7,075 nucleotides of DNA from Oscillospiraceae bacterium (GCA_017557265.1 JAFZAM010000045.1:1-7075), one strand, 5' to 3'; numbered from the stretch's first letter, positions 1 through 6,647 are shown. Made by a program: numbers and translations. The notes: a model not told the origin generated them from the letters alone.

Positions 1-489
1 ACGGGCATTCGCATAGGCGTCGCCGCCGCGCGCGGGCTCGCCTGGGGTGCGGAAAAGCCCTGCTGCGGCGTATCCACGCTGGAGGCTATGGCCATGCCTC
101 TCGCCTTCATGGACGGCGCGCTGATCTGCTGCGCGATGGACGCGCGGCGCTCGCAGATCTATAACGCGCTCTTTTCCGCCGAGGGCGGCGCGCTCGACAG
201 GCTCGCGCCCGACCGGGCGATCTCGCTCGAGGAGCTCGGCGAAGAGCTTAAAAAGACCGAAAAAAGGGTAATAATTGTTGGAGACGGCGCGAAACTGTGC
301 TATAATACCTTAAAGCTCGTATCTGCGAGGCTCGAGCTCGCCCCCGCGCCGCTTCTCATGCAGAGCGCGTACGGCGTGGCGCTCGCCGCCATGGACGAGG
401 CGAGGCGCTTCGAGCCCGTCCCGAACTATCTGCGCAAGTCGCAGGCCGAGCGGGAGCGCGAGGCGCGTCTGGCGGCTGAAAAGAGATAA
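1..489 (+). CDS. tsaB: TsaB, tRNA threonylcarbamoyladenosine biosynthesis protein (5' truncated)
   Basis: The frame is open from the first base and ends at TAA 487-489, leaving 162 residues. The first visible residues, TGIRIGVAAARGLAWG, match the conserved TsaB stretch that usually reads (GSF)TGLRIGVATAKGLA, followed by GVSTLEAMA and, near residues 45-54, DARRSQIYNA, both typical of TsaB. The C-terminal PNYLRK also fits. The family is usually about 220-240 aa, so some 65-75 N-terminal residues lie outside the window. TsaB is an inactive ASKHA-fold paralogue of TsaD. With TsaD and TsaE it transfers the threonylcarbamoyl group to A37 of ANN-decoding tRNAs in the cytoplasm. The internal ATG at 88 is not a credible start because the conserved motif lies before it. 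Bases 245-315 are markedly AT-richer than the rest of the gene and hold a candidate promoter. The next gene, upp, begins 38 bases downstream. Confidence 0.93.
   Translation, partial: TGIRIGVAAARGLAWGAEKPCCGVSTLEAMAMPLAFMDGALICCAMDARRSQIYNALFSAEGGALDRLAPDRAISLEELGEELKKTEKRVIIVGDGAKLCYNTLKLVSARLELAPAPLLMQSAYGVALAAMDEARRFEPVPNYLRKSQAEREREARLAAEKR
278..306 (+). promoter_or_regulatory. Candidate extended -10 promoter inside tsaB, facing upp
   Basis: A perfect TATAAT at 301-306 is preceded by TGC at 298-300, giving a consensus extended -10 element (TGnTATAAT). The hexamer TTGGAG at 278-283 lies 17 bases upstream and matches the -35 consensus TTGACA at only three of six positions. An extended -10 can make up for a weak -35. 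The element sits in the only strongly AT-rich patch of a GC-rich gene. Transcription would start near 313 and give upp a leader of about 215 nt running through the end of tsaB. Direction and match are read from the sequence; activity is inferred. Confidence 0.5.
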
Positions 490-527
490 TTCAAAATCCA
501 ATTTCATATATACAGGAGTGTGTGACT

Positions 528-1160
528 ATGGCAGGCAGCGTTCACGTAATGGACCATCCTCTTATCCAGCATAAGCTCTCCGTCCTCAGGGACAAGAACA
601 CGAGCGTCAAGGAATTCCGCGAGCTCGTCAGCGAGATAGCGAGCCTCATGTGCTTCGAGGCGACGAGGGATATGCCCACGGAGGAGATAGAGATCGAGAC
701 CCCCGTCGGAACGGCGAAGGTCAAGCGCCTCGCCGGCAAGAAGATGGCGATAGTGCCCATCCTCCGCGCCGGCCTCGGCATGGTGGACGGCATCCTTCAG
801 CTCGTGCCGAGCGCGAAGGTCGGCCACATCGGCCTTTACAGGAACCCCGAGACGCTCGAGCCCGTCGAGTATTACTGCAAGATGCCCAAGGACATAGCCG
901 AGCGCGAGGTGTACGTCCTCGATCCCATGCTCGCCACCGGCGGCAGCGCGACGGCGGCCGTCAGCTTCCTTAAAAACTACGGCTGCAAGCATATAAAGCT
1001 CATGTGCATCATCGCCGCCCCCGAGGGCGTCAAGCGCATCTCGGAGGATCACCCCGACATCGACGTCTTCGTCGCGGCGGTCGACTCCCGCCTCAACGAC
1101 CACGGATACATAGTCCCCGGCCTCGGCGACGCCGGCGACAGGATATTCGGAACGAAATAA
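528..1160 (+). CDS. upp: Uracil phosphoribosyltransferase
   Basis: A 210-aa protein, close to the family's usual 208-210. It converts uracil and PRPP to UMP and pyrophosphate in the cytoplasm (pyrimidine salvage). The N-terminus MAGSVHVMDHPLIQHKLS closely resembles Bacillota UPRTs. The PRPP-binding loop is LDPMLATGGSA at residues 131-141, and the C-terminal uracil-binding segment is YIVPGLGDAGDRIFGT at 194-209. IVPILRAGLGM near residues 75-85 is also typical. The start is set at ATG 528 because AGGAG (514-518) lies 9 bases before it. A GTG at 522 is in frame but only 3 bases from that Shine-Dalgarno site. The gene follows tsaB by 38 AT-rich bases and precedes the ABC-F gene by 82 bases. It appears intact with all key motifs. 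Confidence 0.97.
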   Translation: MAGSVHVMDHPLIQHKLSVLRDKNTSVKEFRELVSEIASLMCFEATRDMPTEEIEIETPVGTAKVKRLAGKKMAIVPILRAGLGMVDGILQLVPSAKVGHIGLYRNPETLEPVEYYCKMPKDIAEREVYVLDPMLATGGSATAAVSFLKNYGCKHIKLMCIIAAPEGVKRISEDHPDIDVFVAAVDSRLNDHGYIVPGLGDAGDRIFGTK

Positions 1161-1174
1161 TCGAAACTCACCGA

Positions 1175-1220
1175 CGGGCTTCTCTCGCTTCCCGCTCTCG
1201 CGGGCCGCGGGGGAAGCCCG
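1175..1220 (+). promoter_or_regulatory. 46-nt stem-loop between upp and the ABC-F gene
   Basis: Bases 1175-1188 pair with 1207-1220 (14 pairs, two of them U-G), then a 2x2 internal loop (TT opposite CC), then 1191-1195 pairs with 1200-1204, closed by a TCTC tetraloop: 19 pairs in total. The two T-G positions pair as U-G in a + strand transcript but would be A-C mismatches in a - strand transcript, which favours an RNA structure made in the direction of the genes. No T-run follows the stem, so it is not a classical intrinsic terminator. It ends 22 bases before the ABC-F start codon. Possible roles are partial termination or attenuation, mRNA 3' end protection for upp, or control of ABC-F translation. 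Confidence 0.6.
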
Positions 1221-1242
1221 AACGACGGATACGGGAACTCTC

Positions 1243-3105
1243 ATGATAGACATTGCCGTCAAAGGCGTCACGAAAGCCTTTGAGATCGACAAAAAGATAC
1301 TCGACGGCCTTTCCTTTGAGGTCAACTCCGGAGAGCGCGTGGGCCTGCTCGGCAAGAACGGCGCGGGCAAGACGACGCTCTTTCGCCTCATCGTGGGCGA
1401 GCTGGAGCCCGACGAGGGCGAGATCGTCGTCGGCACGGGCAGGCGCATCGGGCTCATCTCCCAGATACCCGTCTACCCAGCGGACTATACGACCGAGGAC
1501 GTCCTGCTCTCGGCCCACGCCCGCGTATTCGAGCTCTCCTCGAAGCTCGAGAAGATGCGCGAGGCGATGGCCGCCGGGGAGAAGACCGACATGGCGCTCT
1601 ACGACGCGCTCTCGGCCGAGTTCGAGGCTCTCGACGGCTGGAACGAGGAGGTCGAGCGCAACAAGGTCGCAAACGGCCTCGACATCCCGCCCGCCATGCG
1701 CGCGCAGCTCTTCTCATCCCTCTCCGGCGGAGAGAAGACGCGCGTCAACCTCGCGCGGCTCATCCTCGAGAAGACGGACATCCTCCTTCTCGACGAGCCG
1801 ACCAACCACCTCGACATGAAGGCGACCCAGTGGCTCGAGGACTACCTCGAGCACTTCAGGGGGACCGTTCTGACCATCTCGCACGACCGCTATTTCCTCG
1901 ACCGCGTCGTCTCGCGCATCGTCGAGATAAACGCCGGAAAGGCCGAGTTCTACGGCGGCAACTACAGCTTCTACGCCGTCGAGAAGCAGGCCCGCTATGA
2001 GGAGCAGCTCAAAAAGTGGGAGCAGGAATCCAAGGAGGTCAAGCGCCTCGAGGAGGCCGCCGCCCGCCTGCACCAGTGGGGCACCGGCAACGAGATGCTC
2101 ATGAAAAAGTCCTTCGCCATCAAGTCCCGCGCCGAGCGCGTGCGTACGGTCGAGAGGCCGGACGTCGAAAAAAAGATACGCGGGACGATAGGGCAGAAGG
2201 AGTTCCGGGCCGACGAGCTCATGGTAGTCCGCGGCCTCACGAAGGGCTACGGCGGCCGCACGCTCTTTTCCGGCGTGGAGCTCCTCGTCAAGGGCGGCGA
2301 GCGCATCGCCGTCATCGGCGACAACGGGACGGGCAAATCGACGCTCATCGGCTGCCTTTTGGGGCTCGTCGACGCCGACGACGGCTTCGTAAAGCTCGGT
2401 CCCGCCGTCAAGGCGGCGTACCTGCCGCAGATAGTCCGCTTCGCCGACCCGCACCTGAGCGTGCTGGACACGGCCATGACCGAGGCCAAGTGGACCGCGC
2501 AGACCGCGCGCAACCGCCTCGGCGCGTTCAAATTCTCGGGCGAGGACGTGTTCAAGCCCGTTTCCGCCCTCTCGGGCGGGGAGCAGAGCCGACTGCGCCT
2601 CTGCATACTCATGAAGGACGACATCAACCTGCTCGTGCTCGACGAGCCGACGAACCACCTCGACATCGATTCGCGCGAATGGATGGAGGAGGCTCTCTCG
2701 GACTATGAGGAGGCTCTCCTCTTCGTCTCGCACGACAGATACTTTATCAGCCGCTTCGCGACCCGGATATGGGAGCTCGAGGGCGGCAGACTGACCGACT
2801 GGCCCTGCGGCTTCGAGGAGTACCGCGAGCGCAAGGAGCGCATGACGCGCGTCGAGCAGGTCGTGAAGACCGAAAAGCGCCGCGAGGCGAAAAAGGCCGC
2901 CCTGCCCTCGCGCGAAAAGCGGCTCGCGACGCTCGAAAAGCGCATCGCTACGGCCGAGGAGAAGCTCGCGCAGCTCGACGCCGACATCGAGGCGAACTCG
3001 ACGGACTATGAAAAGCTGCAGGAGCTCTTCGAGGCGAAGACCGAGGCCGAGGCCGCGCTCGAGACGCTCTACGAGGAGTGGTCCGAGCTCTCGGAGGAGG
3101 AATAA
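1243..3105 (+). CDS. ABC-F family ATPase (ribosome-associated, two nucleotide-binding domains)
   Basis: A 620-aa protein with two ABC domains and no membrane segment, the ABC-F layout. Domain 1 has Walker A GKNGAGKTT (residues 37-45), signature LSGGE (160-164), Walker B with catalytic E185 in DEPTNHLD, and SHDR (213-216). Domain 2 has GDNGTGKST (359-367), LSGGE (443-447), E468 in a second DEPTNHLD, and SHDR (496-499). A charged helical linker of about 65 residues (about 250-315) joins them, in the place of the P-site tRNA interaction motif. Residues about 530-620 are rich in E, K, R and A and look like the C-terminal coiled coil of YdiF/Uup-type members. ABC-F proteins bind the ribosomal E site and either rescue stalled ribosomes or protect against antibiotics; the sequence alone does not tell which. 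The start ATG has only a weak GGGA site (1233-1236). The stop overlaps the next start by one base. Confidence 0.95.
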   Translation: MIDIAVKGVTKAFEIDKKILDGLSFEVNSGERVGLLGKNGAGKTTLFRLIVGELEPDEGEIVVGTGRRIGLISQIPVYPADYTTEDVLLSAHARVFELSSKLEKMREAMAAGEKTDMALYDALSAEFEALDGWNEEVERNKVANGLDIPPAMRAQLFSSLSGGEKTRVNLARLILEKTDILLLDEPTNHLDMKATQWLEDYLEHFRGTVLTISHDRYFLDRVVSRIVEINAGKAEFYGGNYSFYAVEKQARYEEQLKKWEQESKEVKRLEEAAARLHQWGTGNEMLMKKSFAIKSRAERVRTVERPDVEKKIRGTIGQKEFRADELMVVRGLTKGYGGRTLFSGVELLVKGGERIAVIGDNGTGKSTLIGCLLGLVDADDGFVKLGPAVKAAYLPQIVRFADPHLSVLDTAMTEAKWTAQTARNRLGAFKFSGEDVFKPVSALSGGEQSRLRLCILMKDDINLLVLDEPTNHLDIDSREWMEEALSDYEEALLFVSHDRYFISRFATRIWELEGGRLTDWPCGFEEYRERKERMTRVEQVVKTEKRREAKKAALPSREKRLATLEKRIATAEEKLAQLDADIEANSTDYEKLQELFEAKTEAEAALETLYEEWSELSEEE

Positions 3106-3866
3106 TGAAGCGCGATCTCACCGCGCCGTTTGTCGCGCTGGCCCTCGTGGTCGCCGCGCTGGTGCTCAAATTCGCCCTCGTGGGCTATTCGTTCACGGCG
3201 TATATCTGCGTCGCCGCGGCGGCCGTGCTGATAATCATGCACCTGCTCGTCCGCTTCGCGAAGAAGGGCTCGAAAAAGGCGAAGACCGCCGCGATAGTCA
3301 TAGCGTGCCTGCTCGCCGCGGGTCTCGCCGTCTTCGCCGTGTCCGAGGCGTTCGTAGTCAAAAACGCGAAGACCGACGAGCGCGCCTACGGCATGAAATA
3401 CGTCGTCGTCCTCGGCGCGGGCGTGAACGGGACGGCGCCGTCCCTGTCTCTCTACAACAGGCTCACCGCCGCGCTCGACTTTCTCGAAAAATCGCCGGAT
3501 TCCGTCGCCGTCGTGAGCGGCGGTCAGGGCCCGGGCGAGCTCATCAGCGAGGCCGAGTGCATGCGCATCTGGCTCGTATCGAGGGGGGTCGCCCCCGAGC
3601 GCATCGTCATGGAGCCGAACGCGACCAATACGCGCGAAAATCTCGCCTTCTCCTTCGCCATCATCGCCGAGCGCGAGGGCGGCGAGGTCCCCGACACGGC
3701 CATCGTCTCGAGCGAGTACCATCTGCTGCGCGCGAAGATGCAGGCGACGAAGCTCGGTCAGGAGAACTGCGCCGGAGTCGCCGCGAAGACGACGCTCCCG
3801 GTGCTCCGCGTGAACTACTTCATCCGCGAGGCCTTCGGCGTCGCGTACGAGTTCGTGACGAGTTGA
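3105..3866 (+). CDS. YdcF/DUF218 (SanA/ElyC-like) family membrane protein
   Basis: A 253-aa protein. Three hydrophobic segments, about residues 8-27, 30-50 and 61-82, form an N-terminal membrane anchor. The remainder (about 98-245) is a DUF218 domain with the conserved marks VVLGAGVNG (101-109), SGGQGPGE (138-145), ATNTREN (173-179) and SSEYHLLRA (202-210). Some relatives (SanA, ElyC) affect cell-envelope integrity in enterobacteria, but the biochemical activity of the family is poorly defined, so no reaction is assigned. The start is ATG 3105, sharing its A with the TAA of the ABC-F gene. A strong GGAGGAGG (3093-3100) encodes the last glutamates of that protein, so the two genes are probably translationally coupled. 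An upstream in-frame GTG at 3078 lacks such a site and would add a charged-free but unneeded leader. The stop codon lies within the -35 box of the prfA promoter. Confidence 0.85.
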   Translation: MKRDLTAPFVALALVVAALVLKFALVGYSFTAYICVAAAAVLIIMHLLVRFAKKGSKKAKTAAIVIACLLAAGLAVFAVSEAFVVKNAKTDERAYGMKYVVVLGAGVNGTAPSLSLYNRLTAALDFLEKSPDSVAVVSGGQGPGELISEAECMRIWLVSRGVAPERIVMEPNATNTRENLAFSFAIIAEREGGEVPDTAIVSSEYHLLRAKMQATKLGQENCAGVAAKTTLPVLRVNYFIREAFGVAYEFVTS

Positions 3867-3891
3867 AATCTGCCCCGTCTTGTGTTAAAAT
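3863..3891 (+). promoter_or_regulatory. Sigma70/sigmaA-type promoter of the prfA operon
   Basis: TTGAAA (3863-3868, four of six to TTGACA) and TAAAAT (3886-3891, five of six to TATAAT) are separated by exactly 17 bases. TGT at 3883-3885 adds an extended -10 element. The region is AT-rich in a GC-rich window and lies directly before prfA. Transcription would start near 3898, giving a leader of about 32 nt. The -35 box overlaps the stop codon of the preceding gene (TGA 3864-3866). No terminator hairpin is visible between that gene and this promoter, so read-through from upstream could add to expression. Confidence 0.75.
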
Positions 3892-3929
3892 CTCTTATTA
3901 TCCTCTCACTTGATACCGGAGAATGAGCC

Positions 3930-5006
3930 ATGCTGGAAAAGCTTCGCGACGTCGAGGAACGCTTTAGCAAAATTGAAGAAAAGATGGCGACGCCCGAGGT
4001 CTACAACGACCCCGCGGCGGTGGCGAAGCTTTCCCGCGAGCAGAAGGAGCTCGCCCCCGTCGTCGAGGCGTACCGCAGATATATCAAGCACGCCGCGGAT
4101 ATAGAGGCCGCGCGCGAACTGCTGTCCGACCCCGAGATGAAGGAGATGGCGGAGGAGGAGATCGAGGAGTCGACCCGCCTCATGGAGGAGACCGAGCGCG
4201 AGCTCAAGGTCCTGCTCCTGCCGCGCGACCCGAACGACTCGAAGAACGTCATCGTCGAGATACGCGGCGGCGTCGGCGGGGACGAATCCGCCCTTTTCGC
4301 CGCCGACCTTTTCCGCATGTACTCCATGTACGCCGAGCGCCGCCGCTGGAAGTGCGAGGTCACGAACGTCAACGAGACCGAGCTCGGCGGCATCAAGGAG
4401 GTCTGCTTCATCCTCGAGGGGGACGGAGCGTACTCCTATATGAAGTTCGAAAGCGGAGTCCACCGCGTCCAGCGCGTGCCGGACACGGAGGCGTCCGGCC
4501 GCATCCATACCTCGACCGTGACCGTCGCGGTCATGCCCGAGGCCGAGGAGGTCGAGTTCGAGATAAACCCCGCCGACCTCCAGATAGACACCTTCCGCTC
4601 CAGCGGAGCGGGAGGCCAGCACGTCAACAAGACCGAGAGCGCCATCCGCATAACGCACCTGCCGACGGGCGTCGTCGTCGAGTGCCAGGACGAGCGCAGC
4701 CAGCATAAAAACCGCGAGCGCGCCATGAAGATACTCCGCGCCAAGCTCTACGACGCGGAGCTCGAAAAGCAGAACGCCGCCATCGCCGCCGAGCGCCGCA
4801 GCCAGGTGGGGACGGGCATGCGCAACGAGCGCATCAGGACGTACAACTTCCCGCAGGGCCGCGTCACCGACCACCGCATCGGCCTTACGCTCTATAAGAT
4901 AGACGCCATCATGAACGGCGACCTCGACGAGCTCATCGAGGCGCTCAGGACGGCCGACCAGGCGGAGCGCCTGAAGGCGTCGGGAATGGAAGGCGGGGAA
5001 GAGTGA
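3930..5006 (+). CDS. prfA: Peptide chain release factor 1
   Basis: A 358-aa protein, the usual length for RF1. It recognises UAA and UAG in the ribosomal A site and triggers hydrolysis of peptidyl-tRNA. The catalytic GGQ is at residues 228-230, within SSGAGGQHVNKTESA. The codon-recognition PxT motif is P184-D185-T186 in RVPDTEASGRIHTS; RF2 would carry SPF instead, so this is RF1. IRGGVGGDESALFAADL (111-127) and ERSQHKNRERAM (255-266) are further family marks. The N-terminal helical domain covers about residues 1-100. The start ATG follows GGAGA (3918-3922) with about 8 bases of spacing; another ATG at 3923 is out of frame. It is the first gene after a good promoter, and its stop overlaps the GTG start of sua5 (GTGA). 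The gene for its usual methyltransferase, prmC, is not beside it. Confidence 0.98.
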   Translation: MLEKLRDVEERFSKIEEKMATPEVYNDPAAVAKLSREQKELAPVVEAYRRYIKHAADIEAARELLSDPEMKEMAEEEIEESTRLMEETERELKVLLLPRDPNDSKNVIVEIRGGVGGDESALFAADLFRMYSMYAERRRWKCEVTNVNETELGGIKEVCFILEGDGAYSYMKFESGVHRVQRVPDTEASGRIHTSTVTVAVMPEAEEVEFEINPADLQIDTFRSSGAGGQHVNKTESAIRITHLPTGVVVECQDERSQHKNRERAMKILRAKLYDAELEKQNAAIAAERRSQVGTGMRNERIRTYNFPQGRVTDHRIGLTLYKIDAIMNGDLDELIEALRTADQAERLKASGMEGGEE

Positions 5007-6037
5007 AGACCGAACTTCTCTCCTGCGCGACGCGGGACGAGCGCGAGCGCTCGATAGACCGCGCGGTCGAGCTCCTCAGGGCGGGCGAACTCGTCGGCAT
5101 CCCGACCGAGACGGTCTACGGCCTCGGAGCCGACGCCCTCGACGCCGCCGCCGTCGGAAAGATATTCGCCGCCAAGGGCCGCCCCGGCGACAACCCGCTG
5201 ATAATCCACGTGACCGGCCCCGAAGCTCTCTTTGAATACTGCGCCGAGGTCCCCGAAAGGGCTCTCGCGCTCGCGGAGCGCTTCTGGCCCGGCCCGCTGA
5301 CGATAGTCCTGCCGAGCAAAGGGAACGTCCCCCGCGAGGTGACCGCCGGGCTCGACACGATAGCCGTAAGATGCCCGGACAGCCCGCTGACCCTCGAGGT
5401 CATAGCGAGGCTCGGCGCGCCGATAGCGGCCCCGTCCGCCAACATATCCGGCCGCCCGAGCACGACCGAGGCCACGCACGTCATGGCCGACATGGGCGGT
5501 AAGATAGCCGCCGTGCTCGACGGAGGTCCCTGCCGCGTCGGCGTCGAATCGACGATAATTGACCTCTCCTGCGACCCGCCGAAGCTCCTCAGACCCGGCG
5601 GGATTACGCCGGAGCAGCTGCGCGAGTCCGGCCCGCTCGAGCTCGATCCCGCGGTCTACAGACTGCTCGGGCCCGACGAGAGGCCGCGCGCCCCCGGCAT
5701 GAAATACAGGCACTACGCCCCGCGCGGCGAGGTGACGCTCGTCAAGGGCGAGGCCGCCGCAGCCGCGGAGTATATAAATTCCCGGCCCGCGCAGGAGAGG
5801 ACGGCCGTCCTCTGCTTCGACGGGGAGCGCGAGCTCTACCGCGCCGCCGCCGTCGTCGAGATAGGCGCGGAGAAGGACTACGACACGCAGGCCGAACGCG
5901 TTTTCAACGCCCTGCGCGAGGTCGACAGCGAGGATATAGACTTCGTATACGCCCGCTGCCCGAAGCCGGACGGAGTCGGGCTCGCGGTCGTCAACCGTCT
6001 CGGCAAGGCCGCCGCGCATAGAGTCGTAGAGGTGTGA
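5003..6037 (+). CDS. L-threonylcarbamoyladenylate synthase, Sua5 (two-domain) type
   Basis: A 344-aa protein of the long Sua5/YwlC form. It makes threonylcarbamoyl-AMP from threonine, bicarbonate and ATP, the first step of t6A37 synthesis; the product is used by the TsaB-TsaD-TsaE machinery. The YrdC domain (about residues 12-200) shows PTETVYGLG (34-42), KGRPGDNPL (58-66), PSANISGRPS (144-153) and VEST (181-184). The linker APGMKYRHYAP (230-240) is typical of Sua5, followed by the Sua5 domain to the end, closing with NRLGKAAAHRVVEV. The start is GTG 5003, overlapping the prfA stop by 4 bases, with GGAAGG (4988-4993) 9 bases upstream. This leaves 33 residues before PTET, as expected for the family. 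Adjacency to prfA is a common arrangement in Bacillota. The name could be written tsaC, tsaC2 or ywlC depending on convention, so the symbol is left blank. Confidence 0.96.
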   Translation: MKTELLSCATRDERERSIDRAVELLRAGELVGIPTETVYGLGADALDAAAVGKIFAAKGRPGDNPLIIHVTGPEALFEYCAEVPERALALAERFWPGPLTIVLPSKGNVPREVTAGLDTIAVRCPDSPLTLEVIARLGAPIAAPSANISGRPSTTEATHVMADMGGKIAAVLDGGPCRVGVESTIIDLSCDPPKLLRPGGITPEQLRESGPLELDPAVYRLLGPDERPRAPGMKYRHYAPRGEVTLVKGEAAAAAEYINSRPAQERTAVLCFDGERELYRAAAVVEIGAEKDYDTQAERVFNALREVDSEDIDFVYARCPKPDGVGLAVVNRLGKAAAHRVVEV

Positions 6038-6039
6038 GC

Positions 6040-6636
6040 ATGAAGATAATAGGCCTGACCGGCCCGACCGGCGCCGGAAAGACGACGGCGCTCCGAGTCC
6101 TCGAGGAGCTCGGCGCCGTCATAATAGACTGCGACGAGGTCTACCACGACCTGCTTGAAAACGACGCGGACATGCTCGCGGAGCTGCGCGAGAGCTTCCC
6201 GGAGGCCTTCGAGGGCGGCGCTTTCGAGCGCAAGAAGCTCGGCGCGGTCGTCTTCGCCTCGCCGGAGCGGCTCGAAAAGCTCAACGCGATAACCCACCAG
6301 TACGTCGACCGCGAGGTCTCGCGGATAATAGACGATTCCCGCAAAAAGGGCGCGCGCGCCGTCGCCATAGACGCGATAGCCCTCGTCGAGAGCGGGCTCG
6401 GAGCCAAGTGCGACGCGACCTGCGCCGTCGTCGCCCCGCTGAGAAGGCGGGTGCGCCGCCTGATGAAGCGCGAGGGCATCTCCGAGGAGTACGCGCGTAG
6501 CCGCATCGCCGCGCAGAAGCCCGCGCGGTGGTTTTCAAGACATACGGACATAACGCTCAGAAACGACGCAGACGAGGAGACCTTCCGCGCTCTGTGCCGC
6601 AGCGAATTTGAAGCTCTGCTCGGCGCGGAGCGGTAA
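6040..6636 (+). CDS. coaE: Dephospho-CoA kinase
   Basis: A 198-aa protein, the normal length for CoaE. It phosphorylates the 3'-hydroxyl of the ribose in dephospho-CoA with ATP, the last step of coenzyme A synthesis, in the cytoplasm. The N-terminus MKIIGLTGPTGAGKTT carries the P-loop at residues 8-16; many CoaEs read GGIGSGKS there, so this is a variant. IIDCDEVYHDLL (28-39) holds the conserved aspartates, FASPERLEKLNAITH (72-86) is the family's substrate-side segment, and RRVRRLMKREGISEEYARSRIAAQ-type lid residues lie at about 136-159. The start is ATG 6040, with GAGG (6029-6032) 7 bases before it. The in-frame GTG at 6034, which overlaps the sua5 stop, is only 1 base from that site and less likely. 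It is the third gene of the prfA operon. Bases 6249-6287 recur exactly at the window end. Confidence 0.94.
   Translation: MKIIGLTGPTGAGKTTALRVLEELGAVIIDCDEVYHDLLENDADMLAELRESFPEAFEGGAFERKKLGAVVFASPERLEKLNAITHQYVDREVSRIIDDSRKKGARAVAIDAIALVESGLGAKCDATCAVVAPLRRRVRRLMKREGISEEYARSRIAAQKPARWFSRHTDITLRNDADEETFRALCRSEFEALLGAER
6249..6287 (+). repeat. 39-base direct repeat, copy 1 (inside coaE)
   Basis: This stretch encodes VFASPERLEKLN of CoaE (residues 71-82), where the motif is expected for the family, so it is the native copy. It is identical to 7037-7075. The base before it is T (6248), whereas the base before the second copy is G (7036), so the match begins exactly here. Confidence 0.95.
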
Positions 6637-6647
6637 GGATGATTAAT

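Noticed and set aside
507..512. TATATA before upp as a -10 box
   Set aside because: No -35-like hexamer lies 16-18 bases upstream, and transcription would start at or inside the ribosome-binding site of upp.
1156..1161. AATAAT at the end of upp as a -10 box for the ABC-F gene
   Set aside because: The sequence 17 bases upstream is GC-rich with no -35 resemblance, and it is part of the upp stop region.
1175..1232. Calling the upp-ABC-F stem-loop an intrinsic terminator
   Set aside because: No T-run follows the stem on the + strand, and the - strand version would lose two pairs and also lacks a T-run. It was kept as an unassigned regulatory structure.
504..1457. 317-codon open frame on the - strand across upp and the start of the ABC-F gene
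   Set aside because: It spans two real genes and the gap between them and shows no recognisable domain.
1789..2666. Near-identical 29-base repeats at 1789-1817 and 2638-2666 (one mismatch)
   Set aside because: They encode the LDEPTNHLD Walker B segments of the two ABC domains. Shared protein constraint and codon preference explain the likeness; it is not a mobile or regulatory repeat.
1714..2733. Long open frame (339 codons) on the - strand opposite the ABC-F gene
   Set aside because: It is antisense to both conserved ATPase domains and has no family features of its own; GC-rich codon structure explains it.
1243..3105. Naming the ABC-F gene as an antibiotic-resistance gene
   Set aside because: Resistance and housekeeping ABC-F proteins share all the motifs seen here. 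The linker alone is not enough for me to assign a resistance class.
3906..4874. 322-codon open frame on the - strand opposite prfA
   Set aside because: It is a shadow of the prfA codons, rich in A, L, D and G, with no motif.
4892..6019. Long open frame (375 codons) on the - strand opposite sua5
   Set aside because: It mirrors a strong, motif-rich + strand gene. Its product is low-complexity in G, R, A and V with no recognisable motif. Such frames are common opposite GC-rich genes.
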